Source: Populus alba
Taxonomy: Eukaryota; Streptophyta; Magnoliopsida; Malpighiales; Salicaceae
NCBI RefSeq assembly: GCF_005239225.2
Contig: NC_133287.1
Coordinates: 5,375,493 to 5,439,492 of the forward strand
Length of the DNA stretch: 64,000 bases
Direction of reading: 5' to 3'
Both the position numbers and the translations under genes were made by a program. This document shows, piece by piece, positions 1 through 10,894 of the stretch (position 1 is its first letter; each line of letters opens with the position of its first letter). The notes beneath the pieces are model-generated. The model saw only the letters and a program-made list of their open reading frames with translations. It ran no database searches and had not been told where the DNA came from.

Positions 1-1140
1 TAAGAATACTTGCATCATTGTTTACTCTTGATGCTTTAATGCCAATAGTTTAGTCTTGGTTTTAAGAGTCGTCAATCTTTAACACATTTTTTCCATAAAC
101 TATGGATATTTTCTTCTTAAAAAATAATAAAAAAATAATATATATCCAAATATTCAACCTTAAAAGAAAAGGCTCAAGTTTTATTGAAAGAGTGCCTATT
201 AAATGCCCATTTTTTAAAATAAGAAACATTCAAACATGTGGCATGAGTTATAAACCATGTTCACATCACATTAATCTTGGATTTTTCAGTTTAAAATCAT
301 AAAAAAACCGTGATTTTAATGAGATTTTACGTGTATTAATAACTAATTAGGTTTAGGTGAAGTTAAAACTAGTAATATGAAGTTTTTCTTATGATTGGAA
401 TTTGATTAGGGTATTGTTTTTAATAAGAGATTCTTAGCTATCCAACACAATAATGAGACTCTTGCCTTCCTAAATATCGTCAACCTAACTCCTCTAGACC
501 TAATCGGTTGATGCCATTTCTATACACTCTGGGCTTTTAAACAACATATCAACAGTCCTGGTCTTTGTATGCATTGGGCCACTGGTGTTTCCAGCCCATA
601 ATATATAATCCCAGACCCCAAGTAACTCGCTCCGCCACTAATTAAAAGTAATTTTCTATAAGTTATTTTTTTGGATTTATTAAAAAAATATATACAAGTA
701 GAAAAGATAAATCTTATATGGAGGTATTTTTATCAATTTTAATGGGGTGTTGATTTTATTTTCTTTCTCTTTCTTATATCTGTTTTTCTTTTTTTCTTAA
801 AATAAATTTCTATCAAGAAATTTTAATACATTTAAATTATAATTAGTGATATTTTATTAGTTATTTTTTAAAATTTATTTTCAAAAAATAAATATAGATA
901 AAAAAAATATTAAAGGAAGGTATTTTATCATTTTTAATGGGGTATTGATTTTATTTTCTCTTTATTTCTTGTATTTGTCTTCTTTTTGAGATGACCCTGT
1001 CCGTAGTCTAATTTTCTTTCTAATAAAAATAATAATAACGCGCAGAGATTTCGCTGTCTATTGTAAACGACATGTAGTTAACTTTAAATTACTTTATCCA
1101 TTCATGTTCGGATCCTAAACAATAAACCAAATAACAGAGT
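1..1140. other. AT-rich intergenic region with a diverged tandem duplication
   Basis: I see no gene here. A segment around 660-780 recurs about 195 bases downstream (about 855-975). Both copies hold a block reading AATGGGGT followed by TTGATTTTATTTT (copies of AATGGGGT at 741 and 936), in a similar AT-rich context. The short open frame at 102-302 is low-complexity and unlike any family I know. The last 100 bases probably contain the promoter and the first untranslated exon of the zinc-binding protein gene that follows. Confidence 0.5.
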
Positions 1141-1162
1141 TGGATTTGTTCAGGCTTGCAAG

Positions 1163-1514
1163 GTAATTGATCAATCTCTCTGCTCTTTTACGTTGTCGCT
1201 TAAACCCTAGACTATACACAAAGAATTTAATCATGGGTATTATAATTATGAATATAGGGGTTTTGATTTTTAAAGCATGGAGAATTTTGTGCCCTTGAGG
1301 TAGAGAGTTTGGGAGTGAGACTGGGAGTTAGTATCATGGGAGGTTATAAACTTATAATTCACCTTAGAAGAAAATTATGCTCTTTAAGTTTCAATTGATG
1401 AATCTCTCTGTAATGGCATCTTCTTCATCTGTTCATGTTTATGCTACTGGGGAGATGATAAATACTAACTCTATATGGTTGTGTTAATCCTCTTCTCTTG
1501 TTCGTTGTTGGCAG
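1163..1514 (+). other. Probable 5' UTR intron of the YVH1-like gene
   Basis: AAG|GTAATT at 1163 and TTGGCAG| ending at 1514 form a plausible GT-AG intron ending 26 bases before the start codon at 1541. Introns in the 5' UTR are common in plant housekeeping genes. The call rests on splice-site consensus only; no transcript was available. Confidence 0.45.
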
Positions 1515-1540
1515 TCGTGAGTGGTTAAGAGCATCCAATT

Positions 1541-2057
1541 ATGGCGACAGTGAGTTCGGAATCTCTCCCAGAAACTCAGGCATCTGCCAATTCCACTGAT
1601 TCTGATACTGCCCCTAAACCTCAAGTCATTTACCGCTGTAAAAGATGTAGAAGAATTGTTGCATCGGAGGAGAATATTGTCCCCCATGAGCGGGGAAAGG
1701 GAGAACAATGCTTTAAATGGAACAAGAAAAGTGTTGACTCCTGCAAAAATCAAGAGCCACCCGAATGCTCTTCTATATTTGTAGAGCCCATGAAGTGGAT
1801 GCTAACAGGCAAGTTTACCCAACAAATATCTGTCCTTTTTCTATTTTGCATCAATGTATATGTGCCTTTTAAAAATGCTAACTCGGATCTTGAAATTGCC
1901 AGTACAAGAAGGTTTTGTGGGGGAGAAACTTCAGTGCATGGGCTGCAAAGCGCGCTTAGGTTCCTTCAATTGGGCAGGCATGCAATGCAACTGTGGAACT
2001 TGGATCAATCCTGCGTTTCTACTTCACAAAAATAAATTAGATGAATGCCATGTATGA
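1541..2057 (+). CDS. Stand-alone YVH1/DUSP12-type zinc-binding domain protein (like Arabidopsis At4g18593)
   Basis: CDS is join(1541..1808, 1903..2057), 140 aa. It matches the small plant proteins annotated as 'dual specificity phosphatase-like' (At4g18593 type). Seen in the sequence: a disordered Ser/Thr-rich N-terminus (1-29), then a cysteine-rich domain with CKRC (33-36), Cys57, the block SSIFVEPMKWM (77-87), CMGC (101-104), GSFNWAGMQCNCGTWINPAF (109-128) and a DEC ending. This is the C-terminal zinc-binding domain of YVH1/DUSP12. The phosphatase domain and its HCX5R loop are absent, so catalysis is not expected. In yeast and animals this zinc domain works in 60S ribosome maturation; a similar role here is inference. 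The intron has a GC donor (AG|GCAAGT at 1809) and a normal AG acceptor (1902). Joining there gives GTA (Val90) and keeps the family sequence in frame. Confidence 0.88.
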
Positions 2058-2943
2058 ACAAGAGCTGTTATGGTTAAAGGAGTAAGTTCTAGCAACCATC
2101 AAAGTTAGAGGTTGCACTTACGCTGTGCTTGGATACCCAGAGAGAGACTTGCTTTATTAAATGCTTGCTACTTGTAGAAATGTACTAGAAATGGTGGTTC
2201 TAAATTTTAAATCTAGTATTTTCTTTGTGGATGTACTTTGGGCATAAATGCTGTTCACGTACATGTAGGGCTAAGGAAAAACTGAAGCAAGAGTTAGCCT
2301 GCATCCCTTCTTGGATGGTGATCCTTTTTCTCCGACTAGATTACATGAGATTTAACAAATAAGAGAACAGAAATTAGAGTAAACAAAGATGAAATTAGTT
2401 GATCGGAGGGCAGTTGCAGGATTATGAGCTAGCCTAACTGATTTTAATAGTTAGTAATTCGATTCTTTTTTGTCAATGTTATTAGCTATTCCCTTGCTGT
2501 TTAAGTTTCTGGGCAAGATGTGGAGAGGGGTTTGAGTAAACACTGCATGATGTTCTGCTTGGCTTGGGGCAATAACTTTTCTTGAAATGGCTTTTATGCA
2601 TGATCTTTACAGTCATTAAATCCTCGCTATCTCAAGTTGCTAGCATGCTTCTCTAATTTAGCTTGACATATCCATTAGAGTGTGGTTTGAGTCATTCGGG
2701 TATGAACTCTGTAAACTGGATTTCAAATTTCGAAGTGCCATCTACTGGTTGGCCAGAAAATCCAGTTGTAATCAATCTTCTTAATCAATATTCGAATGAA
2801 CTTTTTTCAATCAGGTCCTTGCTTTCTTTCTTTTATGTAATGTTTATAATGTAACTAGTCACTATAACTGTAATCTTTATTATATTGAAAATTACATCAT
2901 TAAGCATAGGAATGTGACGGACATATGTTATTTTGCAATTTTG

Positions 2944-2986
<43 letters not shown>

Positions 2987-3131
2987 CAAATCCTTGATGA
3001 GCAAATTAATGCTAGATGGAGAAAGGAAACATGACAAGGCAAAACTACAACTTCATTTAAATTTAAAGCATGTAGAACTAATGCACGTGGCTGGATTGCC
3101 TGGTCTTCATCTGCAGAACTCTTGATGTAAA
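2058..3131. other. 3' flank and intergenic region with an (ATT)n microsatellite
   Basis: The first few hundred bases are probably the 3' UTR of the upstream gene. An uninterrupted ATT trinucleotide repeat runs from about 2945 to 2986. The poly-isoleucine reading frame over it is an artefact. I see nothing else recognisable. Confidence 0.6.
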
Positions 3132-3542
3132 TCACTGACCAGCATCAAATGCCTCAACTGGGAAAGTTTTGGTGATACCAGCGAGGCTCTTGAAGTGAAC
3201 TTTTCCAGTTGGTGGATCATCAACGATTATCTGGCTAACTGGAGGCCAGAGCATGAGCTCCTTAGCCTTCACTCCTTTGAGTTTCTTGATGTTCTTTGTG
3301 CTGACATAACCAGTTATTTCAGTGTCGTAGCTTACGAGCTTGCTGATCATCTTGAAGTTGTGCTCGACCTTCTTCTTCTGCAGGATTCACATGTATCCAC
3401 TGCCCTTAACAAAACCAACTTAAACAACATCTGCAAGAGGGAGAAGTCCTAGAGGAAGTCCGAATTCCTCAAGAAGGGAAGCTGCCATTTTGAGCCCCTC
3501 CTCATGACCCGTTTTCACTAGTGCTCCTTCCATCTCGGCCAT
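3132..3542 (-). pseudogene. DUF538 family gene with two in-frame stop codons
   Basis: On the minus strand a continuous 137-codon frame runs from ATG (3542-3540) to TGA at 3132. It matches the plant DUF538 family (At5g01610-like). Family features are present: an N-terminal helix with EEGLKMAASLLEEFGLPLGL (residues 14-33), then KKKVEHNFK, LVSYDTEITGYV, KLKGVKAKELMLWPPVSQI, the DDPPTGKVHFKS strand and a final FPVEAF. Two stops interrupt it: TAA at codon 41 (3422-3420), where the family usually has Glu, and TGA at codon 52 (3389-3387), where it usually has Trp. Each is one base away from the expected codon, and there is no frameshift. A TATAAAAA box lies at 3640-3633, about 90 bases upstream. No poly-A tail marks a retrocopy, so this looks like a recently silenced duplicate. 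A sequencing error is less likely because two sites are hit. Confidence 0.82.
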
Positions 3543-4938
3543 GGCTGCTGAATCTCCTAGCTTCACTGGTTATAACTAAGAGCTCACTCTGAGGCTAATT
3601 TTGATTGATAGGACTTAGTTTTAGGTGATCCGTTTTTATACACATACACGCCATATTATGACATGAATTGGACAAACTCAATGGAGAAAACAAAGAAACT
3701 ACCCTTGTATTATCTACCAAAATTGGATCATTTCAAATTGATGTTCTTCTCTGTGTCTTGTTTAAATGCTTCAACTGCAGCTATTTTAGCATGTTTTATT
3801 TGGCGATATTGATCTGGACACCGGAAAAACAAAAATCATTTTCATATGCAATCTCTATATCATAGCCAGCTTCTCTCTACAATAAAAGGTGTTTCCATGG
3901 CTTTTCGCTGCACTTCTTAACGTTAAACCATTTTCATGAACAGGTTCAAAAAACCACTTGTGCAGCACGTACAGAGGTTTCTCCTCTATTGTCTTCTTGT
4001 TAACTAGTACTTATACTTCTCTTATAAATATGGTAAGTGCACAGATACTATACCATCGGATACGTGACTGTTTGGTATTGTTATATTTTTAAACGAAATA
4101 AATTTCAACAATAAAAAATAATGTTAGGTTATTACATGTTTTGCTTTGGAATTTAAACAATTGTCATTTTAGAGGGAAACCTTTTTGCTTTTGAAATAAA
4201 ACAAAATAATCCTTGTTTTTAATTAAAAGCACAACAACTTACTATGTAATTTTTTTTTAATTAAAATTTTTTTTTCATTAATTTATTTATAAATTACACA
4301 TTATTACAACAAAACCTAAAAGAGGTGGTGATTTCATTGTTCATCACCACCTCACAAAATATTATAAACTTCTACTTTGTTAATTTTTCCTTTTTTTATC
4401 TTTTTTTTTTTACTTATGTGATCAAACTTAAAAAAAAAAAAATCATATTTACACATTGCATTGATTGAAGATTGAGCTTAATATGTTTATTTTATTTTAT
4501 TTTATTTTATAAGGTTATGTGGTGTAAAATAAATTTCAAATTGGATTGATAATCAATTCTATACAAAAATAAAATAAAATAAAGAGACCAAAATTGACAA
4601 TAAGACAAAAATATAAAATGGGATGGTAAGACCCAACTTAAGTAAGGTCAGTTGGAAAACCAGTTATGCTTTAAATAAGACTTAACTTAAAAACAAATGG
4701 GATGTACAAAAAAATACCGAAGGATTTGGAAAAAAAAAATGATTTTCAAAATTAGTGTAGGATGGAATAGTGAACTAGAAACTATTAGTGTTAGTGATGG
4801 ATGGTGGAAGAAAAACACTTAGGTTAGTTATTGATAACTTGTTTGTTTGAATTCGTCTTTGTCTTATCTTGGTTCTTAAACTATTTAGCATGTTCCATGT
4901 GGCTTATGCATTTGATGTTTTCTATTTCTCTTATATAG
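3543..4938. other. AT-rich intergenic region
   Basis: I see no gene. The stretch holds homopolymer runs and TTTTA repeats near 4486-4512. The end of the segment may be intron sequence of the decayed Harbinger-type ORF that follows, because a TTATATAG acceptor-like site precedes 4939. Confidence 0.5.
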
Positions 4939-5590
4939 AAAATTAGAGAGTCTAAAAAGTTTAAACATACTGACATCGAACCATTTCTTTGCAATAAATT
5001 TGATAGAATATTTAGCAATGTTGTGACGACTGAACAATATGCTTGGACTCTATTTTCTAGAATGTTATTTGATGATGTTGTTGTGAATCAAGGCACTGAA
5101 AATGTTAATGGTGATCGAGAAGAAAATTTGAAGGAAGAAAGTGGTGATTCAAATGAGCATGTTATTTTTAACTATATAGATTATGTCTGCAACTTGGTTG
5201 GTAGAGTTAATATGGGAAACAACAGTACCATAAATAACAGTAAAAAGAAAAAAGCAATAGAACAATGTAGTGAGTAAAATAGAAAGAAAAGCAAATAACC
5301 TTCTGGATTTGGAACTCAATTGCTTTCACGCTGTGATCAACAACTCAATCGTGTTTCAACTAGGAATGAAAGTAGAGATAAGATAGGGTGTAACATTAGT
5401 GAGGTGATGGCGGAGGTACATTCCATACCTAGAATTATTTTCGGTGATGACTTATAGTATTTTGCTACGAAGTACTTGTCTATGTGGAGCAAAAAAGAGA
5501 TGTAGACGTCAATTGAAAATATTGATAGAAAGTATCAATGGCTTCAAAAAATATACCAGCAAAGTCAAAAGTGCTAGATCAAGAGGTTTA
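4939..5590 (+). pseudogene. Decayed Myb/SANT-like protein of a PIF/Harbinger element
   Basis: One forward frame from an acceptor-like site (TATATAG before 4939) encodes a protein resembling plant Myb/SANT-like proteins, which form the second ORF of PIF/Harbinger transposons. Recognisable pieces are KFKHTDIEPFLCNKFDRIF, an acidic linker, GFGTQLLSRCDQQ, ISEVMAEVHSIP and a C-terminal DRKYQWLQ. The frame carries stops at 5275 and about 5296, 5455, 5502 and 5576, so it is dead. Its place just upstream of a Harbinger transposase tail supports one decayed element. A captured host Myb-like gene is the alternative. Confidence 0.6.
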
Positions 5591-5691
5591 TATTTTTTTA
5601 ATGATTATAGTTATTGTTGTGTCCTAAACAATTATCTCATGGTTTTTTTTTCTAATTGATTTTTTTTAATTTTAACTTACCTTAACAGCAG

Positions 5692-6340
5692 GATGTTATA
5701 AAAGTTTTGTTGTGGTGCCAAATGATGTACATGTTTGGATTGATGGGACAACGACAAATCAATTTATAGAATATGCATGCATATCTATACAAATCACAAA
5801 TGCAGATTGTAGTGGCATCAATAGCATTACATAACTATATTAGGAGGAAGTTGCAATAAGATATTATATTTGTAGAACATGATCGCAATTCAAATTTTAT
5901 TTTTGATGATTTTTTAGCCGATGTTGTTCCATGTTCTCAAAACCAAGGCAACCAGAAGCCTTCTTGAATGAATTATGTCCATGATGAGATAACAAATAGT
6001 TTAATGGGATGATTGATGTTATAAAAGTTTTGTTGTGGTGCCAAATGATGTACATGTTTGGATTGATGGGACAACAACAAATCAATTTATAGAATATGCA
6101 TGCATATCTATACAAATCACAAATGCAGATTGTAGTGGCATCAATAGCATTACATAACTATATTATGAGGAAGTTGCAATAAGATATTATATTTGTAGAA
6201 CATGATCGCAATCCAAATTTTATTTTTGATGATTTTTTAGCCGATGTTGTTCCATGTTCTCAAAACCAAGGCAACCAGAAGCCTTCTTGAATGAATTATG
6301 TCAATGATGAGATAACAAATAGTTTAATGGGATGATTGAA
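5692..6340 (+). mobile_element. PIF/Harbinger transposase C-terminus (DDE_Tnp_4), tandemly duplicated
   Basis: Two head-to-tail copies (5692-6014 and 6015-6340, offset 323 bases) encode the C-terminal end of a PIF/Harbinger transposase. Readable motifs are QIVVASIALHNYIRRKL, FVEHDRN, DDFLADVVPCSQNQGNQKPS and DEITNSLMG followed by a stop. Each copy has the same internal stops, including TAA after KLQ and TGA after QKPS. The copies differ at only about four positions by eye, so the duplication happened after the gene had died. The catalytic DDE core upstream is missing. Confidence 0.72.
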
Positions 6341-6762
6341 CAACAACAATAATGTAACATTTTTATTTTTTATGTATAACAAAAAAAAACACACAAATGA
6401 TACTCACAAATTAAAAATTCATACATGTCTTTCTTGGTAATTTTATTACCAAAATCACTTACAAAAACTACTTAACCAATTACATATAAATTGTCTTTTA
6501 GACAGCAACAATTTCAACCATATTTTTAACTAGACACATATTTTATTATATCAAATCACAACAAAAAGTAATTTTATAAAATCTATTTTATACCAACCAC
6601 AATCACATAACCCACCATTTTCTCAATCACTCCCTTAATATATTAGACAAGATGTTATCTTAAAGTTTTGTTTCTTAAATATATTATACCAAATTTAAAG
6701 TTTAAATTTCAAATAAATTGTTAACAAACAATAGGATTGATGTATTCTTTGTTGAGACTGAA
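6341..6762. other. AT-rich intergenic region
   Basis: No gene or recognisable repeat. It could hold the 3' terminus of the decayed Harbinger element, but I could not identify a terminal inverted repeat. Confidence 0.4.
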
Positions 6763-6968
6763 AGGCTGTTTGAAATTGTGGTAGCGATTATGGTTTAAAG
6801 TGCTTTTCGCTTATAAATATATCAAAATGATGTATTTTTTATTTTAAAAAAATTATTTTTAAGATCAGCATATTAAAATGATCTGAAAACATAAAAAAAA
6901 AATTAACAAAAAAAATTAAAATTTAAAAAAAAAAACATGATTTCAACCATGTTTCCAAACGCTTTATC
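6763..6968. mobile_element. MITE of a dispersed AT-rich family
   Basis: The ends form an imperfect inverted repeat: AGGCTGTTTGAAATTGTGG on the left and a right end whose complement begins AAGCGTTTGGAAACATGGTT. The interior carries the CTTTTCGCTTATAAAT and CATATTAAAATGATCTGAAA blocks that recur elsewhere in this window in degraded form (near 40735-40850, 46005-46140, 49530-49690 and 53085-53205). It codes for nothing. I could not define the target duplication. Confidence 0.5.
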
Positions 6969-7799
6969 AGTCAACTTGAAACCTTCGAGTCAATAACAGG
7001 ATTGGCCACGGTTTTAATTGTCAATAAATTGCTAACAATTCCAAATCATTTGAAATTTCCTTAATTGCATCCGTTAATAAAGTTTTAAAATTGTTGGAAA
7101 ATAAAATTTAGTCTCGATTGTTTCCAAAAACATTTTCTATCATCAAATTAAAATAAAAACAGATGACATAATCTTATTGCCATTGGAACTTAAATCACGA
7201 GTGACTTGCGTCAACTTGTACCGGTGTAAATTAAAAAAAAAAAAAAACCATCTAAAGTCTTTTTTAAATAATGTTCCACTTACTTATCATTTTGAATATA
7301 ATATTTTAGAGTGGAACTTTCTTTCTCTTCACCCAAACTTTGCTGACGTTTATTGCATTACGCCATATGATAGTATATGCATAGACGTGGGACTATGAAA
7401 ATTGAATATCTATACGCCGTGCTTATTTATGGCCAAGTTGCTTATAGGATAATTATATTTTTAATTTTTTTTCTTCTTTTCCTTATAATTAGTAGTTGTA
7501 TTTTTAATCTTAAAATTAAACATGCATGAAGCGCCAAATAAAGAAATATGAAAATAGTTTCTGATGTCAATGTGCCAACCCACAAGATACTTTCAAATAT
7601 TGTTGGCTAAGTACTGATACCAAATCCAACTAATATATGAATATAAAGTAAAATGAGATATTGAGAGTTGCTCACAGTAATTATAAGAAACTAGTTATAT
7701 CATTCTGCCACTGGTCAGATAAAAAAAATATATGAAGAAAAACTAATGTTAAAAAATAAGCATATTATTAGAAAGTAAAAAATCAATATCCAATGAGAA
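6969..7799. other. AT-rich intergenic region
   Basis: No gene found. The 73-codon frame at 7177-7398 contains a poly-Lys run and resembles nothing I know. Confidence 0.4.
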
Positions 7800-9120
7800 A
7801 AATTAATGTCCAATGATGAAAAAAGAAACACAAAAGAAAACAATGTAAACCTATGTTAACCCATAAAATTCGTTTCACAAGCCATTTGATCAGAAGCATT
7901 ATATATGAAAAAACTATGAAAGTTAATTCCTAATAAATCAAATATTGAATGATAAAATAAATAAAAAATCAACCACACAAAAGGATTAAAAAAAATAATA
8001 ATTAAAAGCCAAAAAAAGGTATGAGCACAATTAAGTTAACCCGCCAAATCCATGGGTTAGATCATAAGATCACGATGACCTATAAAAAGAAAGAAAAAGA
8101 AAATCATGAAGCTTATTCTATAAAAAAAAAATCCACATTGAGTAATGAGATTTAAAAAATTAAGTAAACAAAAAAACAATGTGAACTTGTAACCCGAGTT
8201 ATTTAACTGGAAATATCAAACCTGGAAAAACCATGAAACACAAATCTTAATAAATCAAATTTCAAATGATGAAATTAAAAAAAAAATCAGTCACAAAAAA
8301 AAATGATTCAAAAGAAAAAAATAGCATATAAAAGAATAGGGATTATATTTGAAGAAAAAAAAACAAAGAATGAATAATTTTGAATTGAAAGGCTAAATTG
8401 AAAAGAAAAATCAATTTCATAAAAGAATTCAAGAAAAAACCACAAAAGAGAATGAGGACCAAATTTTAAAATATATATATATATTGATTAAATGATGAAA
8501 TTGAAAATAATTGAACGTTTACAAAAGAGATAAAAAAACAAGTGGAAAAAAAAAAAAGAAATCAAGACCAAATTTGAAAATCCCAAAACAAAAAATCCTA
8601 GATTGAATGATAGAATTGAAAAAAATAACCTATAAAAGATCAAGGATAAAAATTAAATAATTAAAATAATGAGGACTAATACTCAACTATACCTAACTAA
8701 GAAGACTACTCTAAAATTTGGATCTTGATTGACAAAATTAAGAGAGAAAAGAGAAAGAAAAAAAATAGCTTTAGAGATAATTTATCTATCAAAACCTAAC
8801 ACGTGCTAGATGGTGAGGACAAGGATGTAGTGAGCAATTGAATGACGAGGAAGAAGTAAATTTGTAACCTTTTTAAGAATAGTGAATGTATTTTACTATT
8901 CTAAAAAAAAGGAAAACACCATTGTACCCCTAATAAAAACAAAAATGACAACACCAGGAAATGAAATTTTATCCTCGAGTTTTGTCTTTTAAGCTGATTT
9001 AATGAAGGGTAAAATCATCGATTCACTATTCAATCAAACAAGTTTTTATCGCTTTTATAAATATTCAAACCAAATACAACCTAAAAAATAATTGTAAGTT
9101 AAAAAATGTTGGAAAAATAA
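7800..9120. repeat. Purine-rich degenerate repeat region, possibly LTR-derived
   Basis: Phrases such as GAAATTGAAAA, GGACCAAATTT and AACCCATGAAA-like blocks recur many times at irregular spacing on the same strand. Such sequence is common in decayed plant LTR retrotransposons. I found no LTR boundaries, primer-binding site or coding domain, so the origin is uncertain. Confidence 0.35.
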
Positions 9121-9127
9121 TCCCAAA

Positions 9128-9130
<3 letters not shown>

Positions 9131-9187
<57 letters not shown>

Positions 9188-9197
9188 TATATATATA
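9131..9197. repeat. (TA)n microsatellite
   Basis: Nearly pure TA dinucleotides with one phase interruption near 9180. Confidence 0.9.
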
Positions 9198-9549
9198 ATT
9201 AAGAATGGAACACCCATGTCATAAAGGTGTTTTTTTTCAAACGAAACCAAAACCCACACATTTTAAATTCAATATTAGCTATATGACCCGCGTGATATCG
9301 CAGGTCTTTTTTTTACATAAAAAAAAAATTAAGAATTAAAAGTGTTAGGTTTACCTGCAACACCTGACCTAAAAGTAATATTTATAATATTAATAATAAC
9401 ATTAAACTTACATTATCCAAGTTTGAGTGAGTATGACTACAACACCGGACCCAAGAATATTGGATGCGGGTCTAGCTATAAGACCGTGTCATAAAAGTGT
9501 GATAATTAAATAGATTAATTAAAAAGAAAAAAAACCAACAGGAAGAAAA

Positions 9550-9925
9550 AAACTAATGAAAAAAAATTGAATTAATTGGGTTAATCCTTCAAACCAGATT
9601 AACTCGTAAAACCTGAGATTCACGTCATGAAAATTTGATAACTAAATAGAAAAAAATTTGACGGGTTTACCCAAAATTAACTGGGTTAACCCATCAAATC
9701 AAGTTACCTCGTCAAGCCTAGGATACGTATCATGAAAGTTTGATAATTACATAAAAAGAAATTTAACATTAACAAACTAAACTAAACGAAAAAAAATTAA
9801 TTAAAAAGAAAAAAAATATGCGTTAACTCGTCAAACCAAATTAATCCATCAAACTTAGGATCCGTATCATGAAAGTCTGATAACTAAATAAAAAAAATTC
9901 ACATTAACAAACTAAATCAAACAAA
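9550..9925. repeat. Degenerate tandem repeats with the GGGTTAACCC / CATGAAAGTTTGATAA theme
   Basis: At least three diverged units contain, in order, a GTTAA(C/T)CC(A/T)TCAAA block, a GGAT(A/C)CGTATCATGAAAG block and TTTGATAACTAAATA. Unit spacing is about 95-150 bases. An ACATTAACAAACTAAA block occurs in the last two. It is non-coding and probably derived from a retroelement. Confidence 0.5.
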
Positions 9926-10890
9926 AAAAAATTCATAAAAAAAATAAAATAAAAACGAAAAAAAAAGAGAGACAATTCTATAATATAATAATAATAATAA
10001 TAATAATATATTCAATGCAGGTCGGCATGGATAAGAGGAAAGCTATCTCTCCTTAGTGATTTACTATCAAATCTTGCAGCTAAGAGAATATTATATTAAT
10101 AAGTGAAAGGCGTGGGGAAGCTACAGTAGTTTCCCCGCGTCTTTTAGAATATTACTTAATATATGTTATGGATGATATGAAGTTCCGGTTTTGGTCCTTT
10201 AGGAGTAGATCTAATTAGAGCTTAATAAAGTCTTGTGGGAAAAAGTATCTTGATTAACTTTTGGGATCCAGCATCATTAGTTAAGTTCTCCAATATGCTA
10301 AATTGGGATTTCTTTTTCCAGTTCCTTAATTTTCATTGTATATATGGAGCATAACAATTATTTATTTAGGAAAATAAAACAAGAAGAAAAGCTTATAATT
10401 AGAGCAAAGCTTGTCCTTAAATAAAATTCAAGTGATGGATTAGAGTTGACCGTCGAGCTAGGGGTAAACTTTTTATGGGATATCTGTCCCCTTTGGGTCA
10501 TAAAAAAAATAAATGGAAGGATTATGCTGGATACACGCCTAGAAGTTGCAATGAGTGATAATTTTAACAGACCGAAGAGTTTAAATATATTTCTGGTTGG
10601 ATATACGAGTAATAATTTTCAGGTTGCTATTATTTTTTCCCATCCACGATAACCTCATCAGTTATTAGGATGGAAAAAGAAATTTTCTCTCAATATAACT
10701 ATCACCTGAAAAAGAAAATGGGTTAGAGCTACCACAAGTGTTCTTTAAGACAAAAAAATATATATATATTACAGCAAACCTTGCTCACGAAGCACAATTA
10801 AGTAATTGATTAGAGCTGACCTAAGACCTCAAGACACTACCGCTGGATGGTATCCAAGAAATTGCAGTAGGCGACGGATGAGAGCTGAGT
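9926..10890. other. Intergenic region with an ATA microsatellite, a short hairpin and weak internal duplication
   Basis: An (ATA)n run sits near 9982-10010. At about 10113-10136 GGGGAAGCTAC and GTAGTTTCCCC form a near-palindrome. Segments near 10430-10560 and 10805-10880 look like weak copies of one another (GATTAGAG(T/C)TGACC, then GCTGGAT followed by a GAA(A/G)TTGCA block). No gene is supported. Confidence 0.35.
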
Positions 10891-10894
10891 TAGT

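Noticed and set aside
2925..3125. Poly-isoleucine frame
   Set aside because: Caused by the (ATT)n microsatellite.
7800..9120. Complete LTR retrotransposon
   Set aside because: No matching LTR pair, primer-binding site or coding domain could be found.
9550..9925. CRISPR-like array
   Set aside because: Repeats are long, diverged and irregularly spaced in a plant nuclear context; no Cas genes exist.
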